A program made the position numbers and the translations under genes. The notes under the pieces were generated by a model, which saw nothing but the letters and a program-made list of their open reading frames with translations, made no database searches and was not told where the DNA came from. Below are positions 36,766 through 45,201 of a stretch of 64,000 nucleotides of DNA, one piece after another (positions within the stretch are counted from its first letter, which is position 1; every line of letters starts with the position of its first letter). The DNA comes from Pseudomonas sp. R76 (lineage in GTDB: Bacteria; Pseudomonadota; Gammaproteobacteria; Pseudomonadales; Pseudomonadaceae): NCBI RefSeq assembly GCF_009834565.1, contig NZ_CP019428.1:2480001-2544000 (forward strand), read 5' to 3'.

Positions 36766-38112
36766 TTAGAGAAACCAGCGGTATTCCCGCGCGTTGATCT
36801 CTTGTTGAAAGGCCAGGTGGTCCTGGCGTTTGTTTTCGCAATACACGTCGACAAATTCTGCGCCCAGCTTATCGCGCACTACCGGTTGATGTTGCATGGC
36901 GCGTACCGCATCGAGCATTTCCACGGGGAAGTCAGTGCCGCTGAGGCGGTCTTCGTTCAAGGGCGCGATGGGTTCTTGCCTGGCTTCAAGGCCATGTTCA
37001 AGTCCAGCCAGGATCGCCGCCAGCACCAGGTACGGGTTGGCGTCAGCGCTGGCCAGGCGGTGTTCGATGCGCAGGTTGCGCGGGTCGGACTCGGGGATGC
37101 GCACGCACGCGTCGCGGTCTTCAAAACCCCAGCTGGCGCGGGTTGCCGCGTTGACCGTGCCACCCAGCCGGCGGAAGGCGTTGTGGTTGGGCGAGAAGAT
37201 TGGCATGCAATGCGGCAGCAGCTCCAGGCAACCGGCCACGGCATGGCGCAGGGGTTGCTGCTGGTGCGCCGCCAGCAAATTATTGCCCGCCGCGTCGTAG
37301 AGGCTGACATGCACGTGCATGCCGCTGCCGGGGAATTGCAGGTACGGCTTGGCCATGAAGCTGGCGCGGTAACCGTGCTTGAGCGCCACGCCACGTGTGC
37401 TGCGGCAGAACAGCGCGGCCCAGTCGGCGGCGCGCAGGCCGTCTTCCAGGTGGCCGAAATTGATTTCGAACTGGCCGGGGCCGAGCTCGGCGGTGATCAC
37501 CGTGATGTCGATGCCCTGGTCCTTGGCGGTTTGCGCCATGTCGTCGAGCACCTCGCTGAAGCGCGACAGCCGTTCGATATGCAGGGTGGGCTGGTCATCG
37601 GTGTCGTCGCTGAGCGGGTCGCGGGCGAATTGCGGCAAGCCGTTGTCGAGCTTCTTGTCGAACAGGTAGAACTCCAATTCGAACGCCACCACCGGGTGAA
37701 TACCCTTGCTGTGCAGGCGCTCCAGCACCTTGGCCAGCACTTCGCGGGGTTCGAACTCGATGGGGGCTTCGGTGCCGTCCGAGGTAATCAGCATCTGCCC
37801 CAGCGGCTGCGACTCCCAGCTCACCGGCTTGAGCGTGCCCGGTACCAGGCGGCGGTTGGCGTCCGGGTCGCCGTCGTGGAAGCAATAATCGCCAATCTTG
37901 AACAGCCCGCCCTGTGCGCCCAGCAATACGGCATTCTGCGGCAGTTTCAACGGGCTGCCGGCGGCGACCTTTTCCAGCATGTCCACCGGGTAGCGCTTGC
38001 CGTAGAAGTGCCCCGGAATGTCCAGGGCGATCAGGTCGACGTAACGCACCTCGGGGTGGTTCTGGCGAAAGGTCCGTACTTCGGCCAGCAACGTGGAAGA
38101 CTGGTTTTTCAC
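36766..38112 (-). CDS. Glutamine synthetase-like, gamma-glutamyl-polyamine/amine ligase
   Basis: A 448-residue type I glutamine synthetase homologue of the PuuA/PauA group that ligates glutamate to amines such as putrescine. N-terminal beta-grasp (VRYVDLIALDIPGHFYGKRYPVDMLEK) and catalytic domain motifs are visible: ELEFYLFDKK, ELGPGQFEINFGH, FPGSGMHVHVSLYD, HNAFRRLGGTVNAATRASWGFEDRDACVRIPES and the RIEHRLASADANPYLVLAAIL end. The start is GTG 38112, which has AGGAG eight bases ahead. It is 11 bp downstream of the broken HTH-cupin regulator gene, the normal partner of such genes in Pseudomonas polyamine catabolism. Confidence 0.88.
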   Translation of the reverse strand: MKNQSSTLLAEVRTFRQNHPEVRYVDLIALDIPGHFYGKRYPVDMLEKVAAGSPLKLPQNAVLLGAQGGLFKIGDYCFHDGDPDANRRLVPGTLKPVSWESQPLGQMLITSDGTEAPIEFEPREVLAKVLERLHSKGIHPVVAFELEFYLFDKKLDNGLPQFARDPLSDDTDDQPTLHIERLSRFSEVLDDMAQTAKDQGIDITVITAELGPGQFEINFGHLEDGLRAADWAALFCRSTRGVALKHGYRASFMAKPYLQFPGSGMHVHVSLYDAAGNNLLAAHQQQPLRHAVAGCLELLPHCMPIFSPNHNAFRRLGGTVNAATRASWGFEDRDACVRIPESDPRNLRIEHRLASADANPYLVLAAILAGLEHGLEARQEPIAPLNEDRLSGTDFPVEMLDAVRAMQHQPVVRDKLGAEFVDVYCENKRQDHLAFQQEINAREYRWFL

Positions 38113-38123
38113 GGGTGTTGCTC

Positions 38124-38681
38124 CTAGTTGTAAACCCACAGCACGCGGGCGGGCAGATCAGTCAGGTTGGCATAGCGGCAATGGGCAAAACTGGCCAGGT
38201 GGAAGCTGTCGCCAGGGCCGAGGGTGACCGCGTCGGCCTCACCTTCGACCCACAGCGTCAACTCGCCCTCCAGCACAAAACCGGCCTGTTCGGCGCGGTC
38301 GCTCATGGTTTGCTCGCCGCTGTTGGCGCCGGGCGCGAGCAGGCTGTCGAGCATCGAAAAGGCGCCGTTCATGCTCGGCGAGACCAGAATGTCGGTGATG
38401 CCATTGGCGTAATACACCGTGCGCCGCTCGTTGGGGCGGGTGACCCAGCCCACCGCTTTGGGTTTGGGCAGGCTGTAGAATTAGGTGGTGGGCACATCGA
38501 GGGCGTGGCTGATGGCGGTCAAGTCGGCGACGGTGGGGCGCGACAGGCCGCGCTCGACCTGTGACAGGAAACCCACCGAACGCTCGATTTTTTGCGCGAG
38601 TTGGGCGAGGGTGAGCTTCTTGTGTTTTCGCAGGTCGTGGATCAGGACGGCGAGGGCGTCGAGTTCTTGTTGTTGGTTCAT
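38124..38681 (-). pseudogene. XRE-cupin regulator gene cut by in-frame TAA
   Basis: The N-terminal part (from ATG 38681) is a helix-turn-helix of XRE type: LAVLIHDLRKHKKLTLAQLAQKIERSVGFLSQVERGLSRPTVADLTAISHALDVPTT. A TAA at 38483-38481 then interrupts the same frame, which continues as FYSLPKPKAVGWVTRPNERRTVYYANGITDIL and a cupin domain ending at 38124. Intact relatives read straight through (PuuR/PauR-like regulators of about 185-190 residues). A one-base change (TAC/TAT to TAA) would explain it. The HTH fragment could still be made. It precedes the glutamine synthetase-like gene. Confidence 0.8.
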
Positions 38682-38707
38682 GAAATTTATGTCGAGAAAT
38701 TTCATGA
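38678..38707. promoter_or_regulatory. Perfect 11-bp inverted repeat over regulator start
   Basis: TCATGAAATTT (38678-38688) and AAATTTCATGA (38697-38707) are a perfect inverted repeat with an 8-bp spacer, covering both candidate start codons of the HTH-cupin gene. It is well placed for autoregulation by that regulator or a paralogue. Confidence 0.6.
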
Positions 38708-38725
38708 AAAATTACAGTAATTATT

Positions 38726-40541
38726 TCACGCCGGCAATGGGGACGCTTCGGCGGTTTCAATCGAGGGGGTTTCCAGTCCCTCTGGCATCGGGCAGTCGAG
38801 GATGTCGGCAATCGCGCGCATCAGTTCGATTTCTTCGTGGGTGATATGACCGTCGTTTTCGATACAAACGGCGACCGCTTCCATCAGGATCTCTTTCTCA
38901 TCTGGCTTGAGCTGCTGCAGCCGCTTGAAGGGTTTATTAAACCTCTCCAGCCCCTCACCTTCGCGGAGCCAGTTCACTGGTGCGGTATAGAAGGGCAGTA
39001 CATCGCAAGCACGGTAGTAAGCCAATTCCATCTGTGCTTCGCTTCTGTGGCCCGTATTGGCCACTAACCAGAGCAGCAATGTAACGTCGCTCTCTCTTTG
39101 AGCCAGTGTGTATTTACTTTTGGCTTTCGGCCTCTGCAATATCTGCGTATTGAGGATATGCAGCAGGGCCCAGCCCATCAGATAAGTACGATCGTCGACG
39201 CCGGCCAATACCATCATATTGTTGGTGAAGATCTCGTATTCGTCGGCCGGCAACTGTTTGAGCGCTGGAATGCAAAGGTCGAACAGCGGCAAGCGCAGGT
39301 AGCGGTCCAAGTCACGCATTGGCGCTTCCAATACCTGCATGTAGTGGGCGATTACCGGGTTGGGGTCAGCGTTGATCAGCTTCAGTTGCTGATCGCGCAC
39401 GTCTGGCTGTACGCAGAGGAGCAGCCGGTAGATCAATACTTGTGCGCCGTCGGTATGGCGCGCAGCCGCCCTGATTCCATCGGGAATCTTGCTCAGTGAC
39501 AGCTGGGCCTGGTACAGGTATGCGGGCTCTTCGCCTGCGTCGTTGACCGCAAAATGAGGGGCCGTGACGGCGCCCAGTATGTCCCATCGACGACGATTTT
39601 CCTCGGCCAGCTCATCATCGCCGACCAGCGACTCCAGCGGTGGGACATCGGGGTACTCGCCATCCCAATCGGGATCGAGGCGCCGGATACGCTTTTTCAG
39701 CGGTGGGTGAGGAGACGCAAGGCGCTTACCGAGTTCGTCGTAGGGCATGGCGAAAAACATCTGAAGAAAATCTTCCTGCTCCCTGCAACTGATCACCGAG
39801 CCGTATTCGTACCCGCCAATCTTCTTCAGCGCGCTTGCCACACTCTGCGGGTTTCGGGTGAACTGGGCCGCTGAGGCGTCAGCCAGGTATTTTCGATGGC
39901 GAAGCACGCGGGACATGGCGAGGAAGGCCAGGTAAATCCAGCCCATACCGACAACGAACATGAACCCGCCTGCCAGCCCAATCAATAAAGCCAGACACGC
40001 GATGCCTAAATACACCCCCGTCATTCGTGTATCAACGCGCATGTCGTTGTTGTAAATCTGGCTGAATAAATGGGCGACGACGGCTTGTACTTCTTCATAG
40101 TTGAGTATGTAAAGCGCTCCAAGGGTCAGGCAAATGGCGGAATCCTGCGGCGTGCGCCCGGCGGCAAAGGCATTGACGCCACGGGTATCAAGCAAATAAA
40201 CCAGAGGCACCGGGTTGCCGGAGGCGATAGCCATTTGCTCAACAATATCCAACAACCAGCGGTCATCCTCATGGGGGTCCAGGCTGATCAAATACCCGCC
40301 GAATCGTTCGGCAATGGCACTGCCTCCGCCCTTCAGCTTGCGGTTTTTGGTACCAATAGCCCACCGCCATAAAGGGCAGCATCACCCCACAGATCACCAT
40401 AGGCACCCGCCAGTCGGCTTCATCGATCTGCGCCCAGACGCAGGTGCCGAATATCACCGGGCTCAGCACGATGGCTATGGTCAAGAGCATGCGATACACA
40501 GCACTGCGCCGGGCTCGATCCTGTTGGTCAAAAAAGTTCAT
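38726..40541 (-). pseudogene. M48-like membrane peptidase, frameshifted and zinc ligands lost
   Basis: The N-terminal frame (ATG 40541) encodes two membrane helices (VYRMLLTIAIVLSPVIFGTCVW, PMVICGVMLPFMAVGYWYQK). It leaves frame at the run of five A at 40344-40348. In the next frame the protein continues NRKLKGGGSAIAERFGGYLISLDPHEDDRWLLDIVEQM through the M48 domain to 38726 (521 codons from 40291). The catalytic HExxH is HLFSQ (40072-40058), and the third ligand Glu of the REYLAD motif is Lys in RHRKYLAD. Only the first zinc His remains. A TerB-like acidic helical end (AVCIENDGHITHEEIELMRAIADIL) follows. It is downstream of lemA, the usual partner of this M48 subgroup. Confidence 0.82.
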
Positions 40542-40561
40542 GCGGCCATCCGTGGCTGGAA

Positions 40562-41167
40562 TCAGGTAAAGGATGCGGTCGGCACGTTTTTAATCTGCTC
40601 GCTGTCGGCAAACTCCAGCAACGTGGCGTCTGACCCGTGGCCGAATGCCTCTGCCATCAACACCGTCGGAAATTTCTGCCGGAAAATGTTGTAGTCCATC
40701 ACCGCGTCGTTGAAAAACTGGCGTGCGTACGCGATGCGGTTTTCGGTGTTGGTCATTTCGTCGCTCAGTTGCATCATGTTTTCCGATGCATACAGCTGCG
40801 GATACTCCTCGAGCGAAACATTCAAATTATCCACGGCCGTATTGAGTCGACCCTCGGTTTTACCAAGCTGTGCGATGGACGTTGCACTGCCCGGTTGCGC
40901 CGCCGCAAGCTTGAGGCAGGCGGCGGCGACATTGCGGGCCTCGGTGACCTCTACCAGCGTGCCGCGCTCATGGGTCATATAAGCCTTGGCGGTTTCCACC
41001 AGATTCGGGATCAGGTCATGGCGTCGTTTGAGTTGGACTTCTATCTGGCTGAACGCATTTTTAAAGCGGTTACGCAGGCTCACCAACTGGTTGTAGAGAC
41101 CGATCACGTAGAGTGTTAGCACGCTCAGAACGCTGATGAAAATGATCCAGAAAAAAGTGCCAGACAT
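40562..41167 (-). CDS. lemA: LemA family protein
   Basis: A 201-residue LemA-family protein: one N-terminal membrane helix (FFWIIFISVLSVLTLYVIGLYNQL) and a cytoplasmic or periplasmic helical bundle with the family sequence LVSLRNRFKNAFSQIEVQLKRRHDLIPNLVETAKAYMTHE and NTENRIAYARQFFNDAVMDYN. The usual downstream partner is an M48 metalloprotease, here degenerate. The exact function of LemA in bacteria is unsettled; a role with the protease in envelope stress is inferred from gene pairing. Confidence 0.92.
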   Translation of the reverse strand: MSGTFFWIIFISVLSVLTLYVIGLYNQLVSLRNRFKNAFSQIEVQLKRRHDLIPNLVETAKAYMTHERGTLVEVTEARNVAAACLKLAAAQPGSATSIAQLGKTEGRLNTAVDNLNVSLEEYPQLYASENMMQLSDEMTNTENRIAYARQFFNDAVMDYNIFRQKFPTVLMAEAFGHGSDATLLEFADSEQIKNVPTASFT

Positions 41168-41308
41168 TGGATTTCCTTATCTCGGGTAAAAAAAAGGCGA
41201 TCTTATCTGATAAACCCGCTACCGAGCTTCTCTTTCGAGGGGGCTGTGAATGATTGCGTGCGCCCGCGGTCCGAAGCTGGGTACGCATCATTCATTGAAG
41301 GAGCACCC

Positions 41309-41617
41309 ATGAAGTCCAATACCCTAGCTGCTTGCCTGTTGCTGACCGCGGGCCTGTCCACCGCCAGCTTTGTCGTGCAAGCCGGTGATACCCCGCAGGA
41401 AACGGTGAAGCCTTCGAGCATCAACGCACGCGATTTGAAAGAAGGCGACCGCGCCCCGGATATGCTGATGCGCAAGGAATCCGCCGTAAGCGACTGGAAA
41501 AAGCGCGGTTTGAAGCAGCCTGAAGCCGACAGCCAATGGGCCCGCGTGGGTGACAAGTTCGTGCTGCTCAAAACCACCAACGGCACTATCCTCGAGATCA
41601 CCCCCGTCAAGAAATGA
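41309..41617 (+). CDS. RcnB-family periplasmic protein
   Basis: A 102-residue precursor with a Sec signal peptide (LAACLLLTAGLSTASFVVQA, cleavage near residue 25). The mature part ends in the RcnB motif DWKKRGLKQPEADSQWARVGDKFVLLKTTNGTILEI; RcnB contributes to Ni/Co homeostasis in E. coli, but many Pseudomonas members of this small family have no metal-efflux partner and this one has none either. ATG 41309 follows GAAGGAG. Monocistronic. Confidence 0.85.
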   Translation: MKSNTLAACLLLTAGLSTASFVVQAGDTPQETVKPSSINARDLKEGDRAPDMLMRKESAVSDWKKRGLKQPEADSQWARVGDKFVLLKTTNGTILEITPVKK

Positions 41618-41693
41618 CCGGTCTTTTTTCCTGGCTCTTGCGGTAAGGTAACCGGCCACACAGGTCGCGTTACCTTCAAAGAATGAGAGCAGG

Positions 41694-42887
41694 ATGCTTG
41701 CCACAATAAGACACTACCCGCGCAGCGTTAACCTGTTGCTATTGGCCACGTTGCTGTTGACGCTGGCCAAGGCGATCACCTTTCCGTACCTGGTCATTTA
41801 CCTCACTCATCACTTCGGCCTCGACATTACCCAGGTGGGCCTGGTGATCGGCAGTTCGTTGATTGTCGGCTCACTGCTGAGTGTGTACGGCGGTTTTCTG
41901 GTCGATCGCGTCAACAGTTACCGGCTGCTGCTCGGCTTGAGTGCGCTGTTTGTACTGGGGTTTATCGGCACGGTAGTGGCCCACGGTATCTGGCTGTTCT
42001 ATGGCTGCCTGATCCTGATCAACCTGGCTTACGCCGTGATCGACATTGCCGTCAAAGCCGGTTTCGCCAGCTTGCTGCCCGAAGACGCGCGCAGCGAAGT
42101 GTTTTCGATCAAGTACACCCTGACCAATATCGGCTATGCCGTCGGCCCGTTTTTTGGCGCGATGGTGGCCAAGCTCGACATCAGCCTGCCGTTCATCCTT
42201 TCGGCGCTGCTGGGCGTGGGGTTTTTCCTGCTGTATTGGCGCTGGGGCGACCGCACGCTGGCCACCGCTGATGCTACGCAGAAACCGGTGTCGTTTTTCG
42301 CCGTCGGCCGTGTGCTGCTGCGGGACCGGCGCCTGGTGTGCTTCACCTTCGGCGGCCTGCTCAGTGCCGTGGTGTTCGGGCAGTTCACGGCCTACCTGTC
42401 GCAGTACCTGGTGACGACCACCACCGCAGAATATACCTACACGGTAATCAGCGCCGTGCTCACCACCAATGCGGCGCTGGTGATTGCCTTGCAGTACGTG
42501 ATTGGCCGGCGCATCTCGCACCGCTATCTGAGCCAGTGGCTGATCGCTGGCCTGGGCATGTTCATGCTCGGGGTGATGGGCTTTGCACTGGCCACCAGCG
42601 TGCTGTGGTGGGTGCTGGCGATGGCGGTGTTTACCGTGGGGGAGATTATCGTATTTCCGGCCGAGTACATGTTTATCGACCGGATTGCCCCGGACCACCT
42701 GCGCGGCATGTATTACGGGGCGCAGAACCTGTCCAACCTGGGGGCTGCGCTGGGGCCGGTGTTGTGTGGGCTGGTGTTGGCCAGCCTGCCGGCCCCCTTC
42801 ATGTTTTACATGCTTGGGGCGTTTATCGTTGGAGGTGGGGTGTTCTATTTCATTGGTTCGTCGTTAAAGGCAAATCATCCAGCGTGA
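41694..42887 (+). CDS. MFS transporter (MdtH/YdeE-like)
   Basis: A 397-residue major facilitator with twelve hydrophobic helices. It starts SVNLLLLATLLLTLAKAITFPYLVIYLTHHFGLDITQVGLVIG, has the motif-A loop GGFLVDRVNSYR, and GPVLCGLVLASLPAPFMFYMLGAFIVGGGVFYFIGS at the end. Closest by pattern to the DHA1 drug-efflux members MdtH and YdeE. Substrate unknown. Its 3' end overlaps the convergent DUF1652 gene by 38 bp. Confidence 0.85.
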   Translation: MLATIRHYPRSVNLLLLATLLLTLAKAITFPYLVIYLTHHFGLDITQVGLVIGSSLIVGSLLSVYGGFLVDRVNSYRLLLGLSALFVLGFIGTVVAHGIWLFYGCLILINLAYAVIDIAVKAGFASLLPEDARSEVFSIKYTLTNIGYAVGPFFGAMVAKLDISLPFILSALLGVGFFLLYWRWGDRTLATADATQKPVSFFAVGRVLLRDRRLVCFTFGGLLSAVVFGQFTAYLSQYLVTTTTAEYTYTVISAVLTTNAALVIALQYVIGRRISHRYLSQWLIAGLGMFMLGVMGFALATSVLWWVLAMAVFTVGEIIVFPAEYMFIDRIAPDHLRGMYYGAQNLSNLGAALGPVLCGLVLASLPAPFMFYMLGAFIVGGGVFYFIGSSLKANHPA

Positions 42888-43134
42888 GCTTGGCGACATT
42901 CTTGCCGACAGTGTTGCTTTGCAGTTCGTAGCGCAATTCTTCGACCATTTTTTCCACTTCCTGCGGGGTCTGCAGCCGATTGGTGCTGATCCCGGTGACC
43001 ACCAGGTCGACCCGGCCGGTTTCGGCGTCGAAGACCTTGAGGGTCAAGGACGCATCCCGGCACAGGGTGAACTCGCAGGTCAGCGGCGACAGGCCTTCTT
43101 CGATGCAATTACGCAGCTGGGAGAGGGTAAACAT
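42850..43134 (-). CDS. DUF1652 protein
   Basis: A 94-residue protein of the Pseudomonas-specific DUF1652 family. MFTLSQLRNCIEEGLSPLTCEFTLCRDASLTLKVFDAETGRVDLVVTGISTNRLQTPQEVEKMVEELRYEL is the full hallmark. ATG 43134 is chosen by the family start. Function unknown. The gene sits just downstream of a CsbD-like gene on the same strand and overlaps the end of the MFS gene. Confidence 0.88.
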   Translation of the reverse strand: MFTLSQLRNCIEEGLSPLTCEFTLCRDASLTLKVFDAETGRVDLVVTGISTNRLQTPQEVEKMVEELRYELQSNTVGKNVAKLTLDDLPLTTNQ

Positions 43135-43148
43135 GCGACTTAGCCCCC

Positions 43149-43400
43149 TCAACGACGGCGCAGCAACAGGCCCACCAACAGGCCGACGCCGGCGACGACA
43201 GCCACGGTCGCCAGCGGCTTGTTGCGAGCAAAATCACTGACGGTATCCAGCGCGTCGCCATAGGTTTGCTGCAGTTGGCCAGCGGCCTGGCGGGCAACGC
43301 CTTCGGCTTGCAATTGCTCATCACCGGTCAAGTCGCCGAGAAAACCCTGAGCCTTGCCAGCCACCTTCTCGACGGCGCCTTTGACTTGTTCGCTTTTCAT
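43149..43400 (-). CDS. CsbD-family stress protein with C-terminal membrane helix
   Basis: An 83-residue protein. The N-terminal CsbD domain (KSEQVKGAVEKVAGKAQGFLGDLTGDEQLQAEGVARQAAGQLQQTYGDAL) is a general stress-response family. The C-terminal segment PLATVAVVAGVGLLVGLLLRR is a membrane helix with an arginine cap, as in the ElaB/YqjD group. The start MKSEQ at 43400 fits the family. It lies 14 bp upstream of the DUF1652 gene. Confidence 0.87.
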   Translation of the reverse strand: MKSEQVKGAVEKVAGKAQGFLGDLTGDEQLQAEGVARQAAGQLQQTYGDALDTVSDFARNKPLATVAVVAGVGLLVGLLLRRR

Positions 43401-43431
43401 CGTGCATTCCTTCAAGAGATCAACTCATTAC

Positions 43432-43456
43432 GGCACAGGGCCAAAGGCCCTGTGCC
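43432..43456. terminator. Strong hairpin 3' of PAS-LuxR gene
   Basis: GGCACAGGGCC/GGCCCTGTGCC perfect 11-bp stem with an AAA loop, 76 bp beyond the PAS-LuxR stop on the minus strand. It lacks a U-run, so termination is uncertain; it may be part of the csbD leader. Confidence 0.45.
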
Positions 43457-43502
43457 CACTCTTCAAGGTTAAGCACCGCTTCCCTCGGGAATAAGGCGAA
43501 TT

Positions 43503-43531
43503 TGCACTGGTCGCACTAGTGCATTTGCACT
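43503..43531. promoter_or_regulatory. TGCACT inverted repeat
   Basis: TGCACT (43503-43508) and AGTGCA (43518-43523) form an inverted repeat, followed by another TGCACT at 43526. The core AGTGCATTTG recurs upstream of the PAS-LuxR gene at 45113-45138 (TGGTGCATTTG). A candidate binding site. Confidence 0.45.
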
Positions 43532-45028
43532 CTATTTCTTGCTTTTGACGCGCAGTTCACCGGCGAACAGCCCGCGTTCACGGGCCCAAACGATGGCTGC
43601 ACTACGGCTGTGCACCCCCAGCTTGGAGTACACCGTGGCCACATGGTTACGCACGGTGTTGGGCGCAAGTTTCAGGCGCGAGGCGATTTCTTTGTCGGCC
43701 AGGCCTTCGCAGATCAAGCCCAGCACATCGCGCTCACGGGCCGTGAGGTCGGTGAACGCTACGTTGGGCAGGTTGGGGCTGTTGACGCTCTTGGCGTTGG
43801 CGAGTTTTTCAATCAGGGTCTGGCTGAACCAGGAAGCGTCCTGCATGACTTCCTCAATGGCCGCCACCAGTTCCAGTTCCGAGCGTTTGCGCTCGGTGAT
43901 GTTCATCATTACCAGCAGGTAGCAGGGCACGTCCTCGATGATCACGGTGTCGGCAGACACCACGCAGTCGATCACCTCGTTGCCTTTTTTGCGCAGCTTG
44001 AGGTCCTGGCCGTCGAGGTTGCCGACTTTTTCCAGGGTGGCGAACAACTGCGCACCGGCCTGGGGGCTGTCGATAAAATGAATATCTTCGATGGCCTTGC
44101 CGATCAGCTCTTCGCTGGTATAGCCGGTGATGTTCATGAACGCTTCGTTGACATCTACCACCTGGCGGTTGGCAGCGCTGCACATCAAGGTCGGCACCGG
44201 TGTCAGGCGGAAGGACTTGGCAAAGCGCTCCTCACTCTGGCGCAAGGCAGTTTCCGCCTTGCGGCGTGGCTCCAGGTCGGTGAAGGAAAACAGCATGCAG
44301 TCTTCTTCGTTCATGTCCAACGGCTGGCCGGCGACGATCACCAGTTTGCTGCCGCCTTCGGGCAGGCGCAGCTCGGCCTGCATCTGCGGGATGGTCGCGC
44401 CTTCGCCCAGGCGCTGGATGGCCAGGTCTTTGCGCTCGGCCTGTTCCAGCACGTCCAACTCATACACCGAGCGGCCGATGACCTGGTCGCGGTTGTAGCC
44501 GGTCATTTCCAGGAAGCCCTGATTGACCTTGATGTAGCGCAAGTCGCTCAGGCGGCAAATCACCGCCGGTGCCGGGTTGGCGTTGAAGGTTTTTTCGAAG
44601 CGCTGCTCGGCGCTGGCCCACTCGGTGGCATCGCTGAGGATCAGCACCAGCAGCTCCGGCTCACCGTGCGCGTCGGTCAACACCAGGCTGCGCAAGCGGT
44701 GGACCCAACTGCGTTGTTCATCGGCGGCGGGGGTGACTTCCACTACCACGTCGCTGAACTCTTCACCGGCCGCCACCCGGCTGAGCGGGTAGTTGTCGAG
44801 CACTAAAGGGTGATTATTGCGGTAGCGCAGGGCGAAGCGCTGGGCGTATTCCTCGGTATTGGCGCCGAGTTCCTCGACCTCGCTGACCCCGTGCATGGTC
44901 AGCGCGGCTTCGTTGGCCCAGAGAATGGTCTGGTCGACCTCGGCCAGGATCACACCGTCAGACAATCCGGAGATGATCTGCTGCAATTGGCGGCGGTTGG
45001 TTTCTTTGGCAAGAACGTCCTGGGTCAT
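43532..45028 (-). CDS. PAS-domain LuxR-type transcriptional regulator
   Basis: A 498-residue soluble regulator with three PAS domains (about residues 10-125, 140-260 and 265-390) and a C-terminal LuxR helix-turn-helix (FTDLTARERDVLGLICEGLADKEIASRLKLAPNTVRNHVATVYSKLGVHSR, about 430-485). PAS cores such as GVILAEVDQTILWANEAALTMHG and DVNEAFMNITGYTSEELIGK are clear. There is no kinase domain, so it looks like a one-component sensor-regulator. ATG 45028 follows GGAGAGACC. Divergent from a membrane-protein gene across 173 bp containing an inverted repeat. Confidence 0.87.
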   Translation of the reverse strand: MTQDVLAKETNRRQLQQIISGLSDGVILAEVDQTILWANEAALTMHGVSEVEELGANTEEYAQRFALRYRNNHPLVLDNYPLSRVAAGEEFSDVVVEVTPAADEQRSWVHRLRSLVLTDAHGEPELLVLILSDATEWASAEQRFEKTFNANPAPAVICRLSDLRYIKVNQGFLEMTGYNRDQVIGRSVYELDVLEQAERKDLAIQRLGEGATIPQMQAELRLPEGGSKLVIVAGQPLDMNEEDCMLFSFTDLEPRRKAETALRQSEERFAKSFRLTPVPTLMCSAANRQVVDVNEAFMNITGYTSEELIGKAIEDIHFIDSPQAGAQLFATLEKVGNLDGQDLKLRKKGNEVIDCVVSADTVIIEDVPCYLLVMMNITERKRSELELVAAIEEVMQDASWFSQTLIEKLANAKSVNSPNLPNVAFTDLTARERDVLGLICEGLADKEIASRLKLAPNTVRNHVATVYSKLGVHSRSAAIVWARERGLFAGELRVKSKK

Positions 45029-45112
45029 GGTCTCTCCGGGGGATGGGCGCATGGGAAGTACGACACTCGGGCTTCAGGATAGTGCAGAGAAGTTGCCCGG
45101 GGCGGGGTGCGA

Positions 45113-45135
45113 ATGCACCAGATGGACTGGTGCAT
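45113..45135. promoter_or_regulatory. Inverted repeat in PAS-LuxR/membrane gene control region
   Basis: ATGCACCA (45113-45120) and TGGTGCAT (45128-45135), 7-bp spacer, perfect. It sits between the divergent PAS-LuxR and membrane-protein genes and shares its TGCAYCA/TRGTGCA pattern with the site at 43503-43523. Confidence 0.5.
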
Positions 45136-45201
45136 TTGAATGAGGACGACCGCCACGACGCTCGCCAGACTGAGACGGTCAAATCACTCAAAGGATTAAT
45201 C

